Shown: positions 34,142 through 44,379, counted from the first letter of the stretch. The stretch: 64,000 bases of DNA from an uncultured bacterium (GCA_905214225.1 CAJMLL010000004.1:1-64000); one strand, 5' to 3'. Notes: generated by a model from the sequence alone, not told the origin. Translations and numbers: made by a program.

Positions 34142-36532
34142 ATGAATAAACGAGTACTTGAAATTCTGGAATATCATAAAATCATCGGCATGCTGATGGA
34201 AGAAACCGGATCGGAGCTTTCGCGCGCCATGGCGGAACATCTGACACCGGGCAGCGACAGACGGAACATAGAAGAAGGACTGAGGTCAACCACAGAAGCG
34301 GTTGACCTTATTGTGCGTAAAGGAGCCCTGCCGACGGAAAGTCTGTACAACATCTCCGATGCCGTCAGCCTGGCCAGAAAGGGCGGCGTGCTGACGACCC
34401 GCCAGCTTCTGCAGGTCCAGTCGGACCTTCGAATCGCCCAGCAGGTGGTTACCTTCATGAAGGGCGATCTTCCGGAGCTTCCGCATATCCAGGAACTGGT
34501 CGATCTGATCCGGCTTCATCCCCAGCTGGAATCCGACATTTCCCGCTGTATTCTGTCGGAAGATGAAATTGCCGACCGGGCATCCAGAGAACTCTATCAG
34601 ATCCGCAAGAACATTCAGCTGGTGAATGAACAGATCAGAAGGCGGCTTGAGAAAATCGCCGGAAGCGCTTCCAACCAGCCTTATCTGCGGGATTCTATCG
34701 TCACTATGCGTGACGGAAGATACGTCATCCCGGTAAAGAGCGAGCATAAGTCGAGATTCCCGGGAATCGTCCACGACCAGTCCAAGGCCGGATCCACCCT
34801 CTTCATCGAGCCGCAGGTCATCATCGACATGAATAATGAGCTGAAAGAACTGGAGCTTTCCGAGCAGGAAGAAATCCAGAAAATCCTCAGAGATCTCTCT
34901 GAACACGTGGGAGAGGTCGGCATCGACCTGCAGCATAATCAGGAGCTGATCGCGGAACTGGACTTCATGATGGCCAAGGGAAAACTCAGCTGCAGAATGC
35001 AGGCGGCAGAGCCCCAGATCCAGCCGGGCGGACCTCTGATTCTGAAAGAAGCCCGTCATCCCCTGCTGGACCAGGAGAAGGCCGTTCCGGTTTCCGTGGA
35101 ACTGGGCGGTTCCTACCACACCCTGGTGATCACCGGACCAAATACCGGAGGAAAAACCCTGACCCTGAAGACCATCGGCCTGCTTCAGCTGATGGCTCAG
35201 AGCGGCCTGCACATCCCGGCATCTTCCGAGAGCCGGCTGCCGATTTACCAGTATATTTTTGCCGACATCGGAGACGAGCAGAGCATCGAACAGAGCCTGT
35301 CCACCTTCTCCTCCCACATGAAGAACATCGTCTTCATCACCAAGAAAGCAGACCAGAGAACTCTGGTCCTGCTGGACGAGCTGGGCGGAGGAACCGACCC
35401 GACGGAAGGCGCGGCCCTTGCCGTTTCCGTTCTGGAAGAGCTGCGGCAGAGAAAGGCCACGACCGCCGCGACGACCCATTACAACGAGGTGAAGAAATAC
35501 GCCCTGTCCAGTGAAGACGTGGAGAATGCCTCCATGGAGTTCAACGTAGAGACCCTGAACCCGACCTACCGCCTGATGATCGGCGTGCCGGGGCGGTCCA
35601 ACGCCTTTGAAATTTCCAAGAAGCTGGGCCTTTCGAAGAAAATCATCGACCGGGCTTCCCGGATGATCGAGACCGGAGATCTGGAGTTTGAGGACGTCAT
35701 TTCCGCCATCGATGAAGACCGCCGCAAGGCTGAGGATGAACGCCGGGAAGCGGATAAGATTTACGCCTCCATGAAGGAAGAGAAAGAGCGCTTTGAAGAG
35801 GAAAAGAAGCGTCTGGAGAAAGAGAAGGACGAGATTCTGGTGGAAGCCAGAAGACAGGCCAGACGGATTCTGAAAGACGCCCGAGACACTGCCCACGATG
35901 TCCAGAAGGACCTGAATAAGATCTCCAGAATGGAAAGCCTGGGCGAGCGGAATAAGGCGCTGGCAAAGAGCAAGCACAAGCTGAAAAAGAAAGAAGACCG
36001 CTACGCGGAACACATCGTCCAGAGAGTCAACAGCAATCCGGTGGATGCGTCCCAGCTGGCCGTGGGTGACCGGGTGGAAGTCCTGTCCCTGCACCAGAAA
36101 GGCGATCTTCTGACCCTGCCGGATGAAAAAGATCAGGTTGTTGTTCAGCTGGGCATTGCCAGAATGACCGTTCCGCTGAACAATCTGGTGCTGCTGAACG
36201 ACGGCTCCGCCAAAGCGAATAAGAAAAAGACGATTTCTCACAGGAGCTCCTCCAACATAAGAAGAAGAAAGACGATGTCTGTCTCCACGTCCATCGATGT
36301 GAGAGGAAAGAATGCGGACGACGCCAGAATGGACGTGGAGAAGTACATGGATGACGTCTACATCAGCGGCCTGAAGGAAGTCACCATCATTCACGGCAGA
36401 GGCGAGGGCATCCTGAAACAGGAAATCAGAAGGATGCTGAAACGCAATCCACATATTGCGTCCATCCGCCCCGGAACCTATAATGAAGGCGGCGAAGGCG
36501 TCACAATTGTTAAGATGAAGGATGAATCATAA
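34142..36532 (+). CDS. mutS2: Endonuclease/ribosome-splitting ATPase MutS2 (RqcU)
   Basis: 796 residues. MutS-like core and clamp with the ATPase loop GPNTGGKT (332-339) and VLLDELGGGTDPTEG. A long charged coiled coil (about 520-640) follows, then a KOW-like stretch. A C-terminal Smr nuclease domain runs about 715-796 (SIDVRGKNADDARMDVE, TIIHGRGEGILKQEIRRML). In Bacillus it splits collided ribosomes and feeds quality control; a role in limiting recombination is also described for the family. Its stop overlaps the next start by one base. Confidence 0.95.
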   Translation: MNKRVLEILEYHKIIGMLMEETGSELSRAMAEHLTPGSDRRNIEEGLRSTTEAVDLIVRKGALPTESLYNISDAVSLARKGGVLTTRQLLQVQSDLRIAQQVVTFMKGDLPELPHIQELVDLIRLHPQLESDISRCILSEDEIADRASRELYQIRKNIQLVNEQIRRRLEKIAGSASNQPYLRDSIVTMRDGRYVIPVKSEHKSRFPGIVHDQSKAGSTLFIEPQVIIDMNNELKELELSEQEEIQKILRDLSEHVGEVGIDLQHNQELIAELDFMMAKGKLSCRMQAAEPQIQPGGPLILKEARHPLLDQEKAVPVSVELGGSYHTLVITGPNTGGKTLTLKTIGLLQLMAQSGLHIPASSESRLPIYQYIFADIGDEQSIEQSLSTFSSHMKNIVFITKKADQRTLVLLDELGGGTDPTEGAALAVSVLEELRQRKATTAATTHYNEVKKYALSSEDVENASMEFNVETLNPTYRLMIGVPGRSNAFEISKKLGLSKKIIDRASRMIETGDLEFEDVISAIDEDRRKAEDERREADKIYASMKEEKERFEEEKKRLEKEKDEILVEARRQARRILKDARDTAHDVQKDLNKISRMESLGERNKALAKSKHKLKKKEDRYAEHIVQRVNSNPVDASQLAVGDRVEVLSLHQKGDLLTLPDEKDQVVVQLGIARMTVPLNNLVLLNDGSAKANKKKTISHRSSSNIRRRKTMSVSTSIDVRGKNADDARMDVEKYMDDVYISGLKEVTIIHGRGEGILKQEIRRMLKRNPHIASIRPGTYNEGGEGVTIVKMKDES

Positions 36533-36963
36533 TGTATATCATCAGTGCCTGCCTGCTTGGACATAACTGCAAGTACAACGGCGGAAACAACAGAAATGAA
36601 GACGTTATCAAGTTCGCGCAGGAGCACGGCTGCATCGCCGTCTGCCCGGAGACAGAAGGCGGACTGAAGGCCCCGCGGGAACCTGCAGAGAGGCAGAGAA
36701 GCCGCGTCATGAGCAAGTCCGGAGAAGACTGGACGGAGTATTTCCGGCAGGGGGCCAGGCGTTCCCTGAAACGGGCAGAAGATGCCGCGAAAGAAGCAGG
36801 AGAAAGGATGGAAGGCGCCATTCTGAAGGCCAGAAGCCCGTCCTGCGGATATGGAAATGTATACGACGGAAGCTTTACCGGAAAAACCAGAGAAGGAGAC
36901 GGCTGCTTTGCGCAGCTTCTCCGGGAAAAAGGAATCCCGGTCAAGACGGAAGAAGATCTTTAA
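36532..36963 (+). CDS. DUF523 family protein
   Basis: 143 residues. The family hallmarks are the opening YIISACLLGHNCKYNGGNN, then VCPETEGGLKAPREPAERQ and LKARSPSCGYGNVYDGSFTG. Three conserved cysteines suggest metal or cluster binding. Biochemical function is not established. It is translationally coupled to mutS2 (TAATG overlap) and 21 bases ahead of argS. Confidence 0.88.
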   Translation: MYIISACLLGHNCKYNGGNNRNEDVIKFAQEHGCIAVCPETEGGLKAPREPAERQRSRVMSKSGEDWTEYFRQGARRSLKRAEDAAKEAGERMEGAILKARSPSCGYGNVYDGSFTGKTREGDGCFAQLLREKGIPVKTEEDL

Positions 36964-36984
36964 GAGATAAAGGAGAAACAGAAC

Positions 36985-38703
36985 ATGGTCAACATTAAAG
37001 AAGAAATTGCAAAGCGCATTGCCGCGCAGGCGAGTGATCTGACACTGGAACAGATTATGCAGATCCTTGAAATTCCACAGGATCAGAAAATGGGAGACTA
37101 CGCCTTCCCGTGCTTCCGTCTGGCAAAAATTTACCACAAGGCACCGCCGCTGATCGCAAAAGACATCGCGGAGAAACTGCAGGACGACCCGATGTTCGAG
37201 AAAGTCGAGCAGGTAAACGCCTACATGAATATGTTCCTGGATAAGGAAAAAGTCGCAGAGATCGCCCTTCAGGCTGCCCTCGATAAGGAACACTACGGAA
37301 AGAGCGAGGAAGGAAAGGGAAAGACCATCGTCATCGACTTCTCCTCCCCGAACATCGCCAAGCCGTTCCACATCGGCCACATCAGAACTACCGTGATCGG
37401 AAATTCCATTTACAAAATTTACGATGCTCTGGGCTATAACGTGGTAAGAACCAACCATCTGGGCGACTACGGAACCCAGTTCGGAAAGATGATCTGCGCC
37501 TATCGTCACTGGGGAAATGACGAGGACATCGAGCGCGATCCGATCAAGACCCTGCTGAGCTACTACACCAAGTTCCATGTAGAAGCAGAGAAAGATCCGG
37601 AACTGAATGAAGAGGCCCGCAAGACCTTCTATAAGCTGGAGCACGGCGGAGAAGACGAGATCCGCATCTGGAAGTGGTTCTCCGACCTCTCTCTCCGCGA
37701 GTTCAACAAGGTTTACGACATGATGGGCATCGAATTCGACGCCTACGACGGCGAGAGCATGTATTCCGACATGATGCCGGGCGTCATCCAGGAACTGAAA
37801 GATAAGGGCCTGCTGCAGGAGTCCCAGGGCGCCAACGTCGTCGACCTGTCCGACTACGACCTGCCGCCGGCACTGATCACCAAGTCCGACGGAACCTCTC
37901 TCTACTGCACCAGAGACCTGGCCACCGCAGAATATCGTAAAGACCATTACGATTTCTATAAGAACATTTACGTCGTTGCCTCCCAGCAGACCCTCTACTT
38001 CAAGCAGCTCTTCAAGGTTCTGGAGCTCATGGGCTATGACTGGGCCAAGGACTGCGTACACGTACCATTCGGCATGGTTGCCCTGGAAGAAGGAACCCTG
38101 TCCACCAGAAAAGGCCGCGTTGTCTTCCTGGAAGACGTGCTGAATAAGGCCGTAGAGAAGACAAAAGAAATCATCAAGGAGAAAAACCCGAATGCGGATC
38201 CGGACTCCATCGCTGAGGTCGCAAAAGAAGTCGGTATCGGAGCCGTCATGTTCAACGAGCTGTCCAACAGCAGAATCAAGGACTACGTCTTCAAATGGGA
38301 TCAGGTCCTGAACTTTGACGGAGAGACCGGTCCCTATGTCCAGTACACCCACGCCCGCTGCGCCAGCGTACTGCGCAAGGCCGGAGAGGACACGGTAAAG
38401 AAGGCCCTTTCCGAGCCGGTAAAGAGCAAGTATCTGACCGGAGACGCCGCATATGAGCTGATCAAGCTCCTCTATCAGTATCCGTCCGTCGTGCAGGATG
38501 CCGCAGATAAATATGAGCCGTCCATCGTCACCCGTCACATTATTGACATCGCCCAGGCCTATAATAAGTTCTACCACGATGAACACATCCTGGTTGAGGA
38601 TGAAGACGAGAAGACCGCAAAGCTGGCGCTGACTGCAGCCGCAAAGAATGTGATTGCAAACGGTCTGGCGCTTCTGGGCGTCAAGGCACCGGAGAGAATG
38701 TAG
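36985..38703 (+). CDS. argS: Arginyl-tRNA synthetase
   Basis: 572 residues, class I synthetase that charges tRNA-Arg. ArgRS N-terminal domain, HIGH motif at H129-I-G-H132 (SSPNIAKPFHIGHIRTT), SLYCTRDLATAEYR, a KMSKS-equivalent STRKG (373-377) and a C-terminal DALR anticodon-binding domain starting near 455. AAAGGAG serves as ribosome site. The gene is in line with DUF523 and mutS2. Confidence 0.97.
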   Translation: MVNIKEEIAKRIAAQASDLTLEQIMQILEIPQDQKMGDYAFPCFRLAKIYHKAPPLIAKDIAEKLQDDPMFEKVEQVNAYMNMFLDKEKVAEIALQAALDKEHYGKSEEGKGKTIVIDFSSPNIAKPFHIGHIRTTVIGNSIYKIYDALGYNVVRTNHLGDYGTQFGKMICAYRHWGNDEDIERDPIKTLLSYYTKFHVEAEKDPELNEEARKTFYKLEHGGEDEIRIWKWFSDLSLREFNKVYDMMGIEFDAYDGESMYSDMMPGVIQELKDKGLLQESQGANVVDLSDYDLPPALITKSDGTSLYCTRDLATAEYRKDHYDFYKNIYVVASQQTLYFKQLFKVLELMGYDWAKDCVHVPFGMVALEEGTLSTRKGRVVFLEDVLNKAVEKTKEIIKEKNPNADPDSIAEVAKEVGIGAVMFNELSNSRIKDYVFKWDQVLNFDGETGPYVQYTHARCASVLRKAGEDTVKKALSEPVKSKYLTGDAAYELIKLLYQYPSVVQDAADKYEPSIVTRHIIDIAQAYNKFYHDEHILVEDEDEKTAKLALTAAAKNVIANGLALLGVKAPERM

Positions 38704-38877
38704 TTCCGCCTGCTTCATATGTTTTAACCGGCTTCCGGTTGTGTATACAGGCATAAAAGGCCGGGAAGCTGCCGGAGAAGCAGAGAGCCTGCAAAGAAAG
38801 AAACAGGGCTGCCCGGCAGGGGGGAGTCTTCCTGCCGGCTGGTTTTTGTCCGGGGAAATAAGGAAAGGAAGTAAGCA

Positions 38878-39750
38878 ATGCGTTACGTTGGAGATATTTA
38901 CAGACCGCCGAGTGAGGCATGGAGCCTGCTCTGCCAGGTCACCATCGGCTGTTCCCACAATACCTGTACATTCTGCTGCATGTATAAAGATAAGCAGTTC
39001 CGTGTGCGCAATGTGGACGAGGTCATCGAAGACCTGGAAGACGCCCGCAGAAGATACCGCAGGATCAGGAGGATCTTCCTCTGCGACGGCGATGCCCTCT
39101 GCCTTTCCAACCGGAAACTCCTGGTGATCCTGAAGAAGATCGAAGAGCTCTTCCCGGAATGCGAGCAGGTCAACGTCTATGGAAACGCCATCGATGTCCG
39201 TCACAAGACCCTGGAAGAATTGAAAGAACTGCATGAGCACGGCGTAAAGATCATCTACATCGGCGCAGAATCCGGAAGTGATAAGGTTCTGAAAGCCATT
39301 AATAAAGGGTCTACCCGCGCAGAACTCATCGACGCCGTCCACATGATCGAAGCCAGCGGAATCAAAGCCTCCGTGACCTTCATTTCCGGCCTTGCCGGGC
39401 AGGATGGCTGGAGAGAGCACGCCGTTGAGACCGGAACCATGATCAGCGAGATGAACGCATCCTATGTCGCTCTCCTGACCCTTATGCTGGACCCGCGCGC
39501 CCCGCTGACCCAGCAGGTAGAACGCGGCGAGATGAAACTGCTGGAGCCGGAACAGGTCATCGCAGAAACCCGCCTCATGCTGGAGAACATGAACCCGACA
39601 AAAACATGCGTATTCCGCAGCAACCACGCGTCCAACTACTTCTCCCTCGCCGGAAACCTGCCAGAAGATAAAGACCGCCTCCTGGCCGAACTCGACCAGG
39701 CCGCCCACAACGCCGGTCTGCTGAAGAGCGAGAATATGAGAATGCTGTAG
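38878..39750 (+). CDS. Radical SAM protein (Elp3/YgiQ-like fold)
   Basis: 290 residues. Cluster-binding C25-x4-C30-x2-C33 (TIGCSHNTCTFCCMYK), then LCDGDALCLSNRKL, VNVYGNAIDVRHKT and IYIGAESGSDKVLKAINKGST. All are typical of the Elp3/MiaB-like radical SAM barrel found widely in clostridia without a cobalamin domain. Substrate unknown. Start ATG 38878 follows AAGGAAG. A 170-base GC-rich gap separates it from argS. Confidence 0.85.
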   Translation: MRYVGDIYRPPSEAWSLLCQVTIGCSHNTCTFCCMYKDKQFRVRNVDEVIEDLEDARRRYRRIRRIFLCDGDALCLSNRKLLVILKKIEELFPECEQVNVYGNAIDVRHKTLEELKELHEHGVKIIYIGAESGSDKVLKAINKGSTRAELIDAVHMIEASGIKASVTFISGLAGQDGWREHAVETGTMISEMNASYVALLTLMLDPRAPLTQQVERGEMKLLEPEQVIAETRLMLENMNPTKTCVFRSNHASNYFSLAGNLPEDKDRLLAELDQAAHNAGLLKSENMRML

Positions 39751-39971
39751 AGAGACCTGTCCCTGCGATTGGCAAGCGCATATTTATTATTAACTGCGCG
39801 CAGACAGAGCAGAGGAGGGTCCCACGTCAGGCCTGCCGCAGAGCCCAAGCCGTCAGGCGCAGGGCGATGCGCAGCAAGGAAACCGGGCAGGCTGCGGCGC
39901 TTGTCAGAGGCTCTCACGATTCACGAGCTGTCAGGCGAAGTGAGAAAAGATTACAGAAGGAGTATTACATA

Positions 39972-41012
39972 TTGTCACAGAACGATAACAACAACGAACA
40001 TAAAGACCCGATAAAAGATTATCTGGTCGGCAAGCTGAAGAATTACTTTTTTGATGAGCTGTCCAACGACTACCTGCGGAAGGCAGAGATCGCCGACTTC
40101 ATGCGCGGCGTGCCGATTCCGCTGAACCGGGACGATCTCACCAAGATGACCGAATTCAGCACTGTAAGGATCGCCGATGCCATGGCATTTGTCATTGGCT
40201 GCGACCCGGAATTCAAGTACCGGGATGCCTACGTTAAGTACATTAATAAGTTCTTCCCGGACCAGTTCCCCAAGCTGCTGGTGCAGCAGGGCGCAGACAA
40301 GGCCAAGGAAGAGGATTATGAGACCGCCTGCGTCTACTTCCGCGCGGCCCTGATCCTGGACCCGGAATTCAAGGATGCCCAGTACTGCTATGCCAGAGCC
40401 CTGCACGATGCCTATGAGAAGGGAACCGGCGAGGAGTACGTCGGGACCTTTAAGGCCGAGTCCCTTCACGCCTTCGAGACCCTGGTACAGAAATGGCCGG
40501 ACTTTGATGAAGGCTACTACTATCTGGGCTACGCCTACCTGAACTTAGGCCTCTACCAGAAAGCCGCGCTGACCTTCCAGCGCTTCCTCTCCCTGACAAA
40601 AAATGAAGAGGCAAGGAAAGAGGTGCAGGGACTCTCCGAGAAACTGGTGGAGCCTTGTAAAATTGAGGAAGGCTGCAACGCCATCATCAGCGGCAGACTG
40701 GAATCCGGCATTGAGATTCTGTCCGGTTATAAAGAGGATCCGCGCTACAACCAGTGGTGGCCACTCTGGTACTATCTGGGCGCAGCCTACCGGGCCCTGG
40801 GCCTGACTCCAGACGCTCTGGATGCCTTCCAGAAGGTTTTGAAGCTCTCCCCGAGCAATATCGAGACCATGGAGCAGCTGGTGGAACTCTACGAGGCCGA
40901 CGGCTGCGACGACAAGGCCGAGAAATACCGCAAGAAGATCGAAGTCGTAAAGCAGAACCGCGAACTCGATCGGGAGCAGAAGCGCCAGAATGAGGGGATT
41001 AAGGTAAATTAA
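39972..41012 (+). CDS. Tetratricopeptide-repeat protein
   Basis: 346 residues from a TTG start at 39972, chosen for the AGAAGGAG site nine bases upstream; a longer frame to 39867 has none. No signal peptide, so cytosolic. An N-terminal region (KDYLVGKLKNYFFDELSNDYLRKAEIADFMRGVP) is followed by at least five TPR-like helical pairs (for example YYYLGYAYLNLGLYQKAALTFQRFL and WYYLGAAYRALGLTPDALDAFQKVL). Probably a scaffold; partner unknown. Confidence 0.75.
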   Translation: MSQNDNNNEHKDPIKDYLVGKLKNYFFDELSNDYLRKAEIADFMRGVPIPLNRDDLTKMTEFSTVRIADAMAFVIGCDPEFKYRDAYVKYINKFFPDQFPKLLVQQGADKAKEEDYETACVYFRAALILDPEFKDAQYCYARALHDAYEKGTGEEYVGTFKAESLHAFETLVQKWPDFDEGYYYLGYAYLNLGLYQKAALTFQRFLSLTKNEEARKEVQGLSEKLVEPCKIEEGCNAIISGRLESGIEILSGYKEDPRYNQWWPLWYYLGAAYRALGLTPDALDAFQKVLKLSPSNIETMEQLVELYEADGCDDKAEKYRKKIEVVKQNRELDREQKRQNEGIKVN

Positions 41013-41127
41013 GGACGTGGCTTGCCGATAACTGCCTGCCAGGCAGATGTCAGGCGAATCATTTCCATAATAAAGAAACAGACAGTAGATCAGATTGCGA
41101 TTAATCGGTTATGCTGGACAATACAGA

Positions 41128-41175
41128 CCGCAGAGGGATGTGTTAATAAATAAACACTTCTGTCTGCGGCTTTTT
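41128..41175 (+). terminator. Terminator after the TPR gene
   Basis: CCGCAGA (41128-41134) pairs with TCTGCGG (41163-41169), with further pairing (GTGTT/AACAC) inside, then TTTTT. Confidence 0.8.
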
Positions 41176-41819
41176 ATAGGATAATCGAGTCAGCTATTGT
41201 GTGAAAATTATTGTGATGGATGGAACTTACAGTACGTGTATTCAGTATATCTATTCATGCAATATTCCTTTTATTTTCATGCAAAACAGCCGAAATCGGT
41301 CGGGAAAATCACTTGGAAGACGGGTTTACCGACTTGGCTCAAATGGAAGTCGGAAAAAAGACCTTTGAAGCGATTTCTCCGACTGCAATCAGAAAAATAT
41401 ATTTTGTTTAACACATTGCTGAGGTATCGTGTTTCAATAAATCAGTTGTTCAATTCACACCACGTTCTGGACTTGACATTATGTATTAATTACTGTAAAC
41501 GCTGTAGTACAAAACATCTGTAATCACATGGAGAAATCACGTAAAGACCTGATTCTTCGAACTCATACATTGAGGCTGCGAAAATCATAATTTGTTTAGT
41601 ACATCAAATAAGGTGTAAAATTAATATTCTCTTGCAAATAAAATCGACAAAAATTCAGAATAAATCTGGATTATTATTAACAATTAATTGAATACAAATT
41701 AATTTATCTGTAGAATCAGATTCAGCAAAATATCCCGAGTATGTCCAATAGTAAAAAGAATAGATAAGTGTGATAGATATGCAATGTTATGAAATGTAAA
41801 ATGATTGGAGAGAACGAAT
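41176..41819. other. AT-rich noncoding island
   Basis: About 640 bases much richer in A+T than the flanking genes. A 63-codon frame at 41220 has no credible ribosome site. A hairpin CCGACTT/AAGTCGG and several poly-A/T stretches occur. No integrase, repeat ends or tRNA target were found. It probably belongs with the LytTR gene as one acquired segment. Confidence 0.4.
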
Positions 41820-42443
41820 ATGGCAAGAGTCGAAAGGGAGCAGAATTTTATCAAGTATGAGAAGCAGATGGCAATTAACGTAAATCAAGACGAGACAGAA
41901 GATCACATCGAGGTCCTGCTGTCATCGGTAAAGAATCTTGGAGATAAGGTTAGTCAGAAACAAAGAAAAAGAGCAGAAAGCTGGACCGTTTACGGGATCA
42001 GCCAGGAAGAGGCGTATAGCTTATGTAAGGAAGCACCTGGTAAATTCAAATCGGATGGAGAGAAAATCAAATTTTTGTTTGTCGATAAACATGGGAGAAT
42101 ACGACGCAATTCGCTAAAAAATTATGTCCCTTTTATTACACGATCAGAAACAAAGAAACTACTATTGAATGATATTAATACCATCGAGTATGAAGAGGGA
42201 CATCTATATTTCAACACTGTTGACAAACAAAAGAGTAAAATGATAGGAGATCAGTCCTATGTCTATCAATATTTAAACAGGGATTTTTGCCATTCATCAA
42301 AAAAGCGGATAGTCAACATGAGTAATGTCGTACATCTGACAAGCTGCAATATAATTTTTGAAAATGGAGAAACTTGTGAAACATGTGCATCGAATTTTCA
42401 TGAATTCCGCCATGCCTATAACGACTATCTGACCGAGCACTAG
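41820..42443 (+). CDS. LytTR-like DNA-binding protein
   Basis: 207 residues from ATG 41820 with GGAGAG upstream. The last 90 residues look like a LytTR domain: LLLNDINTIEYEEGHLYFNT, FCHSSKKRIVNMSNVVHL, then a strand-rich IIFENGETCETCASNFHEF. The first 110 residues are charged and match nothing I know; there is no receiver domain, so it is not a standard response regulator. It is AT-richer than its neighbours, which with the surrounding island suggests transfer. It is likely a stand-alone regulator; targets are unknown. Confidence 0.6.
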   Translation: MARVEREQNFIKYEKQMAINVNQDETEDHIEVLLSSVKNLGDKVSQKQRKRAESWTVYGISQEEAYSLCKEAPGKFKSDGEKIKFLFVDKHGRIRRNSLKNYVPFITRSETKKLLLNDINTIEYEEGHLYFNTVDKQKSKMIGDQSYVYQYLNRDFCHSSKKRIVNMSNVVHLTSCNIIFENGETCETCASNFHEFRHAYNDYLTEH

Positions 42444-42452
42444 AAAAACTCC

Positions 42453-42481
42453 TTGCATTCTTGATAGCAGTAAAGTATAAT
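42453..42481 (+). promoter_or_regulatory. Promoter of rpsB-tsf
   Basis: TTGCAT (42453-42458), a 17-base spacer and TATAAT (42476-42481). Confidence 0.8.
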
Positions 42482-42487
42482 AACTAT

Positions 42488-42643
42488 GTTTGTGCGGACT
42501 GCGCATATGCTTTTTTAGTGGAGCAGGCGGAGCGCACATCCGTTAATTTTACACATCCGGCTTAAGCGCAGATGGTGCCGTCCATGAGGATGGTTTAATG
42601 CGGCAGTCGGCTGGATGGAAGTCATAACCAGGAGGATATTATT
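42488..42643 (+). promoter_or_regulatory. Long 5' leader of rpsB
   Basis: About 155 untranslated bases between the promoter and rpsB. It contains short dyads (GCATATGC followed by TTTTTT; CCAT-GAGG-ATGG). Ribosomal protein operons are often controlled by S2 binding such leaders. I do not recognise a specific family motif, so the regulatory role is inference. Confidence 0.4.
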
Positions 42644-43411
42644 ATGTCAGTAGTTTCTATGAAACAGTTACTTGAAGCAGGTGTTCATTTTGGACATCAG
42701 ACCAGAAGATGGAACCCTAAGATGGCTCCGTACATCTTCACAGAGAGAAATGGAATTTACATCATCGACCTGCAGAAGACCGTTAAGCTGATCGACGAAG
42801 CTTACGATTTCCTGAAGGACGTTGCAGCATCCGGAAAGCCGATCCTGTTCGTAGGTACCAAGAAGCAGGCTCAGCACGCAATTGCTGATGAAGCTCAGAG
42901 ATGCGGAGAATATTACGTATGCGAGAGATGGCTCGGCGGAATGCTCACCAACCACAGAACCATCGCTACCAGAATTGCAAGACTGAACGAGATCGAGAAG
43001 ATGGAAGAGGACGGAATCTTCGAGAAGCTGTCCAAGAAGGAAGTCAGCAAGCTGATGCAGGAGCATGACAAGCTGGTTAAGAACCTCGGCGGAATCCGTG
43101 AGATGAAGGGTATGCCGGGAGCTATGTTCATCGTAGATCCTAAGAAGGAGAAGATCGCTGTTCACGAGGCAAGAATCCTGAACATTCCTATCGTTGGAAT
43201 GGTTGATACCAACTGCGATCCGGATGATGTCGACTACGTTATTCCGGCTAACGATGACGCGATCAGAGCCGTCAAGCTGATCTCCACCAAGATGGCAGAT
43301 GCCGTTATGGAAGGAAAGCAGGGCGAGAGCATGGATGATGCAGAGGCTGCCAATGCAGAAGGCGCTGAGGAAGGCGAGAAGAGCATCGAGGAGATCGCTG
43401 ACGCTGAATAA
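42644..43411 (+). CDS. rpsB: 30S ribosomal protein S2
   Basis: 255 residues. Canonical S2: [52 protein letters not shown] and [15 protein letters not shown]. The acidic C-terminal tail (about 225-255) is a common extension. It binds the small subunit near the mRNA exit. AGGAGG precedes the start. It is first of the two-gene unit with tsf. Confidence 0.98.
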   Translation: MSVVSMKQLLEAGVHFGHQTRRWNPKMAPYIFTERNGIYIIDLQKTVKLIDEAYDFLKDVAASGKPILFVGTKKQAQHAIADEAQRCGEYYVCERWLGGMLTNHRTIATRIARLNEIEKMEEDGIFEKLSKKEVSKLMQEHDKLVKNLGGIREMKGMPGAMFIVDPKKEKIAVHEARILNIPIVGMVDTNCDPDDVDYVIPANDDAIRAVKLISTKMADAVMEGKQGESMDDAEAANAEGAEEGEKSIEEIADAE

Positions 43412-43455
43412 TTGCATATCCGTTGATTCTGAATGTACATCTGGAGGTAAGATAG

Positions 43456-44379
43456 ATGAAGATTACAGCAGCATTAGTAAAGGAGCTCAGAGATAAGACG
43501 CAGGCAGGCATGATGGACTGCAAGAAGGCTCTGACAGAGACAGACGGCGACATCGATAAGGCTATGGACGTACTCCGTGAGAAGGGACTGTCCAAGGCCA
43601 CCAAGAAGGCTGACAGAATCGCAGCTGAAGGTCTGGTTGCTGCCAAGTTCTCCGAGGACCACAAGCAGGCAGCTGTCGTAGAGATCAACTCTGAGACAGA
43701 CTTTGTCGCTAAGAATCCGGAGTTCGTTGAGTTCGTAGACAAGATCGCTGAGATCGTTCTGAACAACGACGTTAAGGACGTAGAGGCTCTGAAGGCTCTG
43801 CCTTACGGAGAAGAGGGAACCGTTGATGAGGCACTCATCCAGAAGATCAGCAAGATCGGAGAGAAGCTGTCCATCAGACGTTTCATCAAGCTGCAGACAC
43901 CGGGAAATGTTTACGTAGGATACGTTCACGGCGGCGGAAAGATCGTTGCAGTTACAGGAATCAAGACCGACGCATTCAATGAGACAGTTGAGAAGGTTGG
44001 TAAGGACGTAGCAATGCAGATCGCTTCCATGTCCCCGAAGTTCGTTATGGATTCCGAGGCTGACCAGGAGTATCTGGAGCATGAGAAGGAAATCGCCAGA
44101 AAGCAGCTCGAGGAAGAGGGCAAGCCGGCTCAGATGATCGAGAAGATCATCCCGGGAAAGATCAAGAAGGTCCTGAAGGAAGTCTGCCTCCTCGACCAGA
44201 AGTTCGTAAAGAACGGAGACCTGACAGTAGAGCAGTATGTTGCTGAAGAGGCTAAGAAGGCTGGTCAGGACATGGCTGTTACAGAGATGGTACGTTATGA
44301 GGTCGGAGAAGGAATCGAGAAGAGAAACGAGGACTTCGCTGAAGAAGTTGCCAAGCAGCAGGCTGAAGCAGCTAAATAA
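43456..44379 (+). CDS. tsf: Elongation factor Ts
   Basis: 307 residues. UBA-like N-terminus with the signature LRDKTQAGMMDCKKALTETDGD, then NSETDFVAKN and the C-terminal coiled-coil and core (QYVAEEAKKAGQDMAV). It exchanges GDP for GTP on EF-Tu. It lies 44 bases after rpsB with TGGAGG upstream. This is the universal rpsB-tsf pair. Confidence 0.98.
   Translation: MKITAALVKELRDKTQAGMMDCKKALTETDGDIDKAMDVLREKGLSKATKKADRIAAEGLVAAKFSEDHKQAAVVEINSETDFVAKNPEFVEFVDKIAEIVLNNDVKDVEALKALPYGEEGTVDEALIQKISKIGEKLSIRRFIKLQTPGNVYVGYVHGGGKIVAVTGIKTDAFNETVEKVGKDVAMQIASMSPKFVMDSEADQEYLEHEKEIARKQLEEEGKPAQMIEKIIPGKIKKVLKEVCLLDQKFVKNGDLTVEQYVAEEAKKAGQDMAVTEMVRYEVGEGIEKRNEDFAEEVAKQQAEAAK

Noticed and set aside
36478..39708. 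1076-codon minus-strand open frame
   Set aside because: It runs antisense through DUF523, argS and the radical SAM gene, all of which have clear family motifs and ribosome sites. It is a shadow frame.
39826..41055. GTCAGGC repeated four times around the TPR gene
   Set aside because: Three copies in about 110 bases and one downstream, but spacing and flanks are irregular and the region is GC-rich. Likely coincidental; not a CRISPR or an insertion-sequence end.
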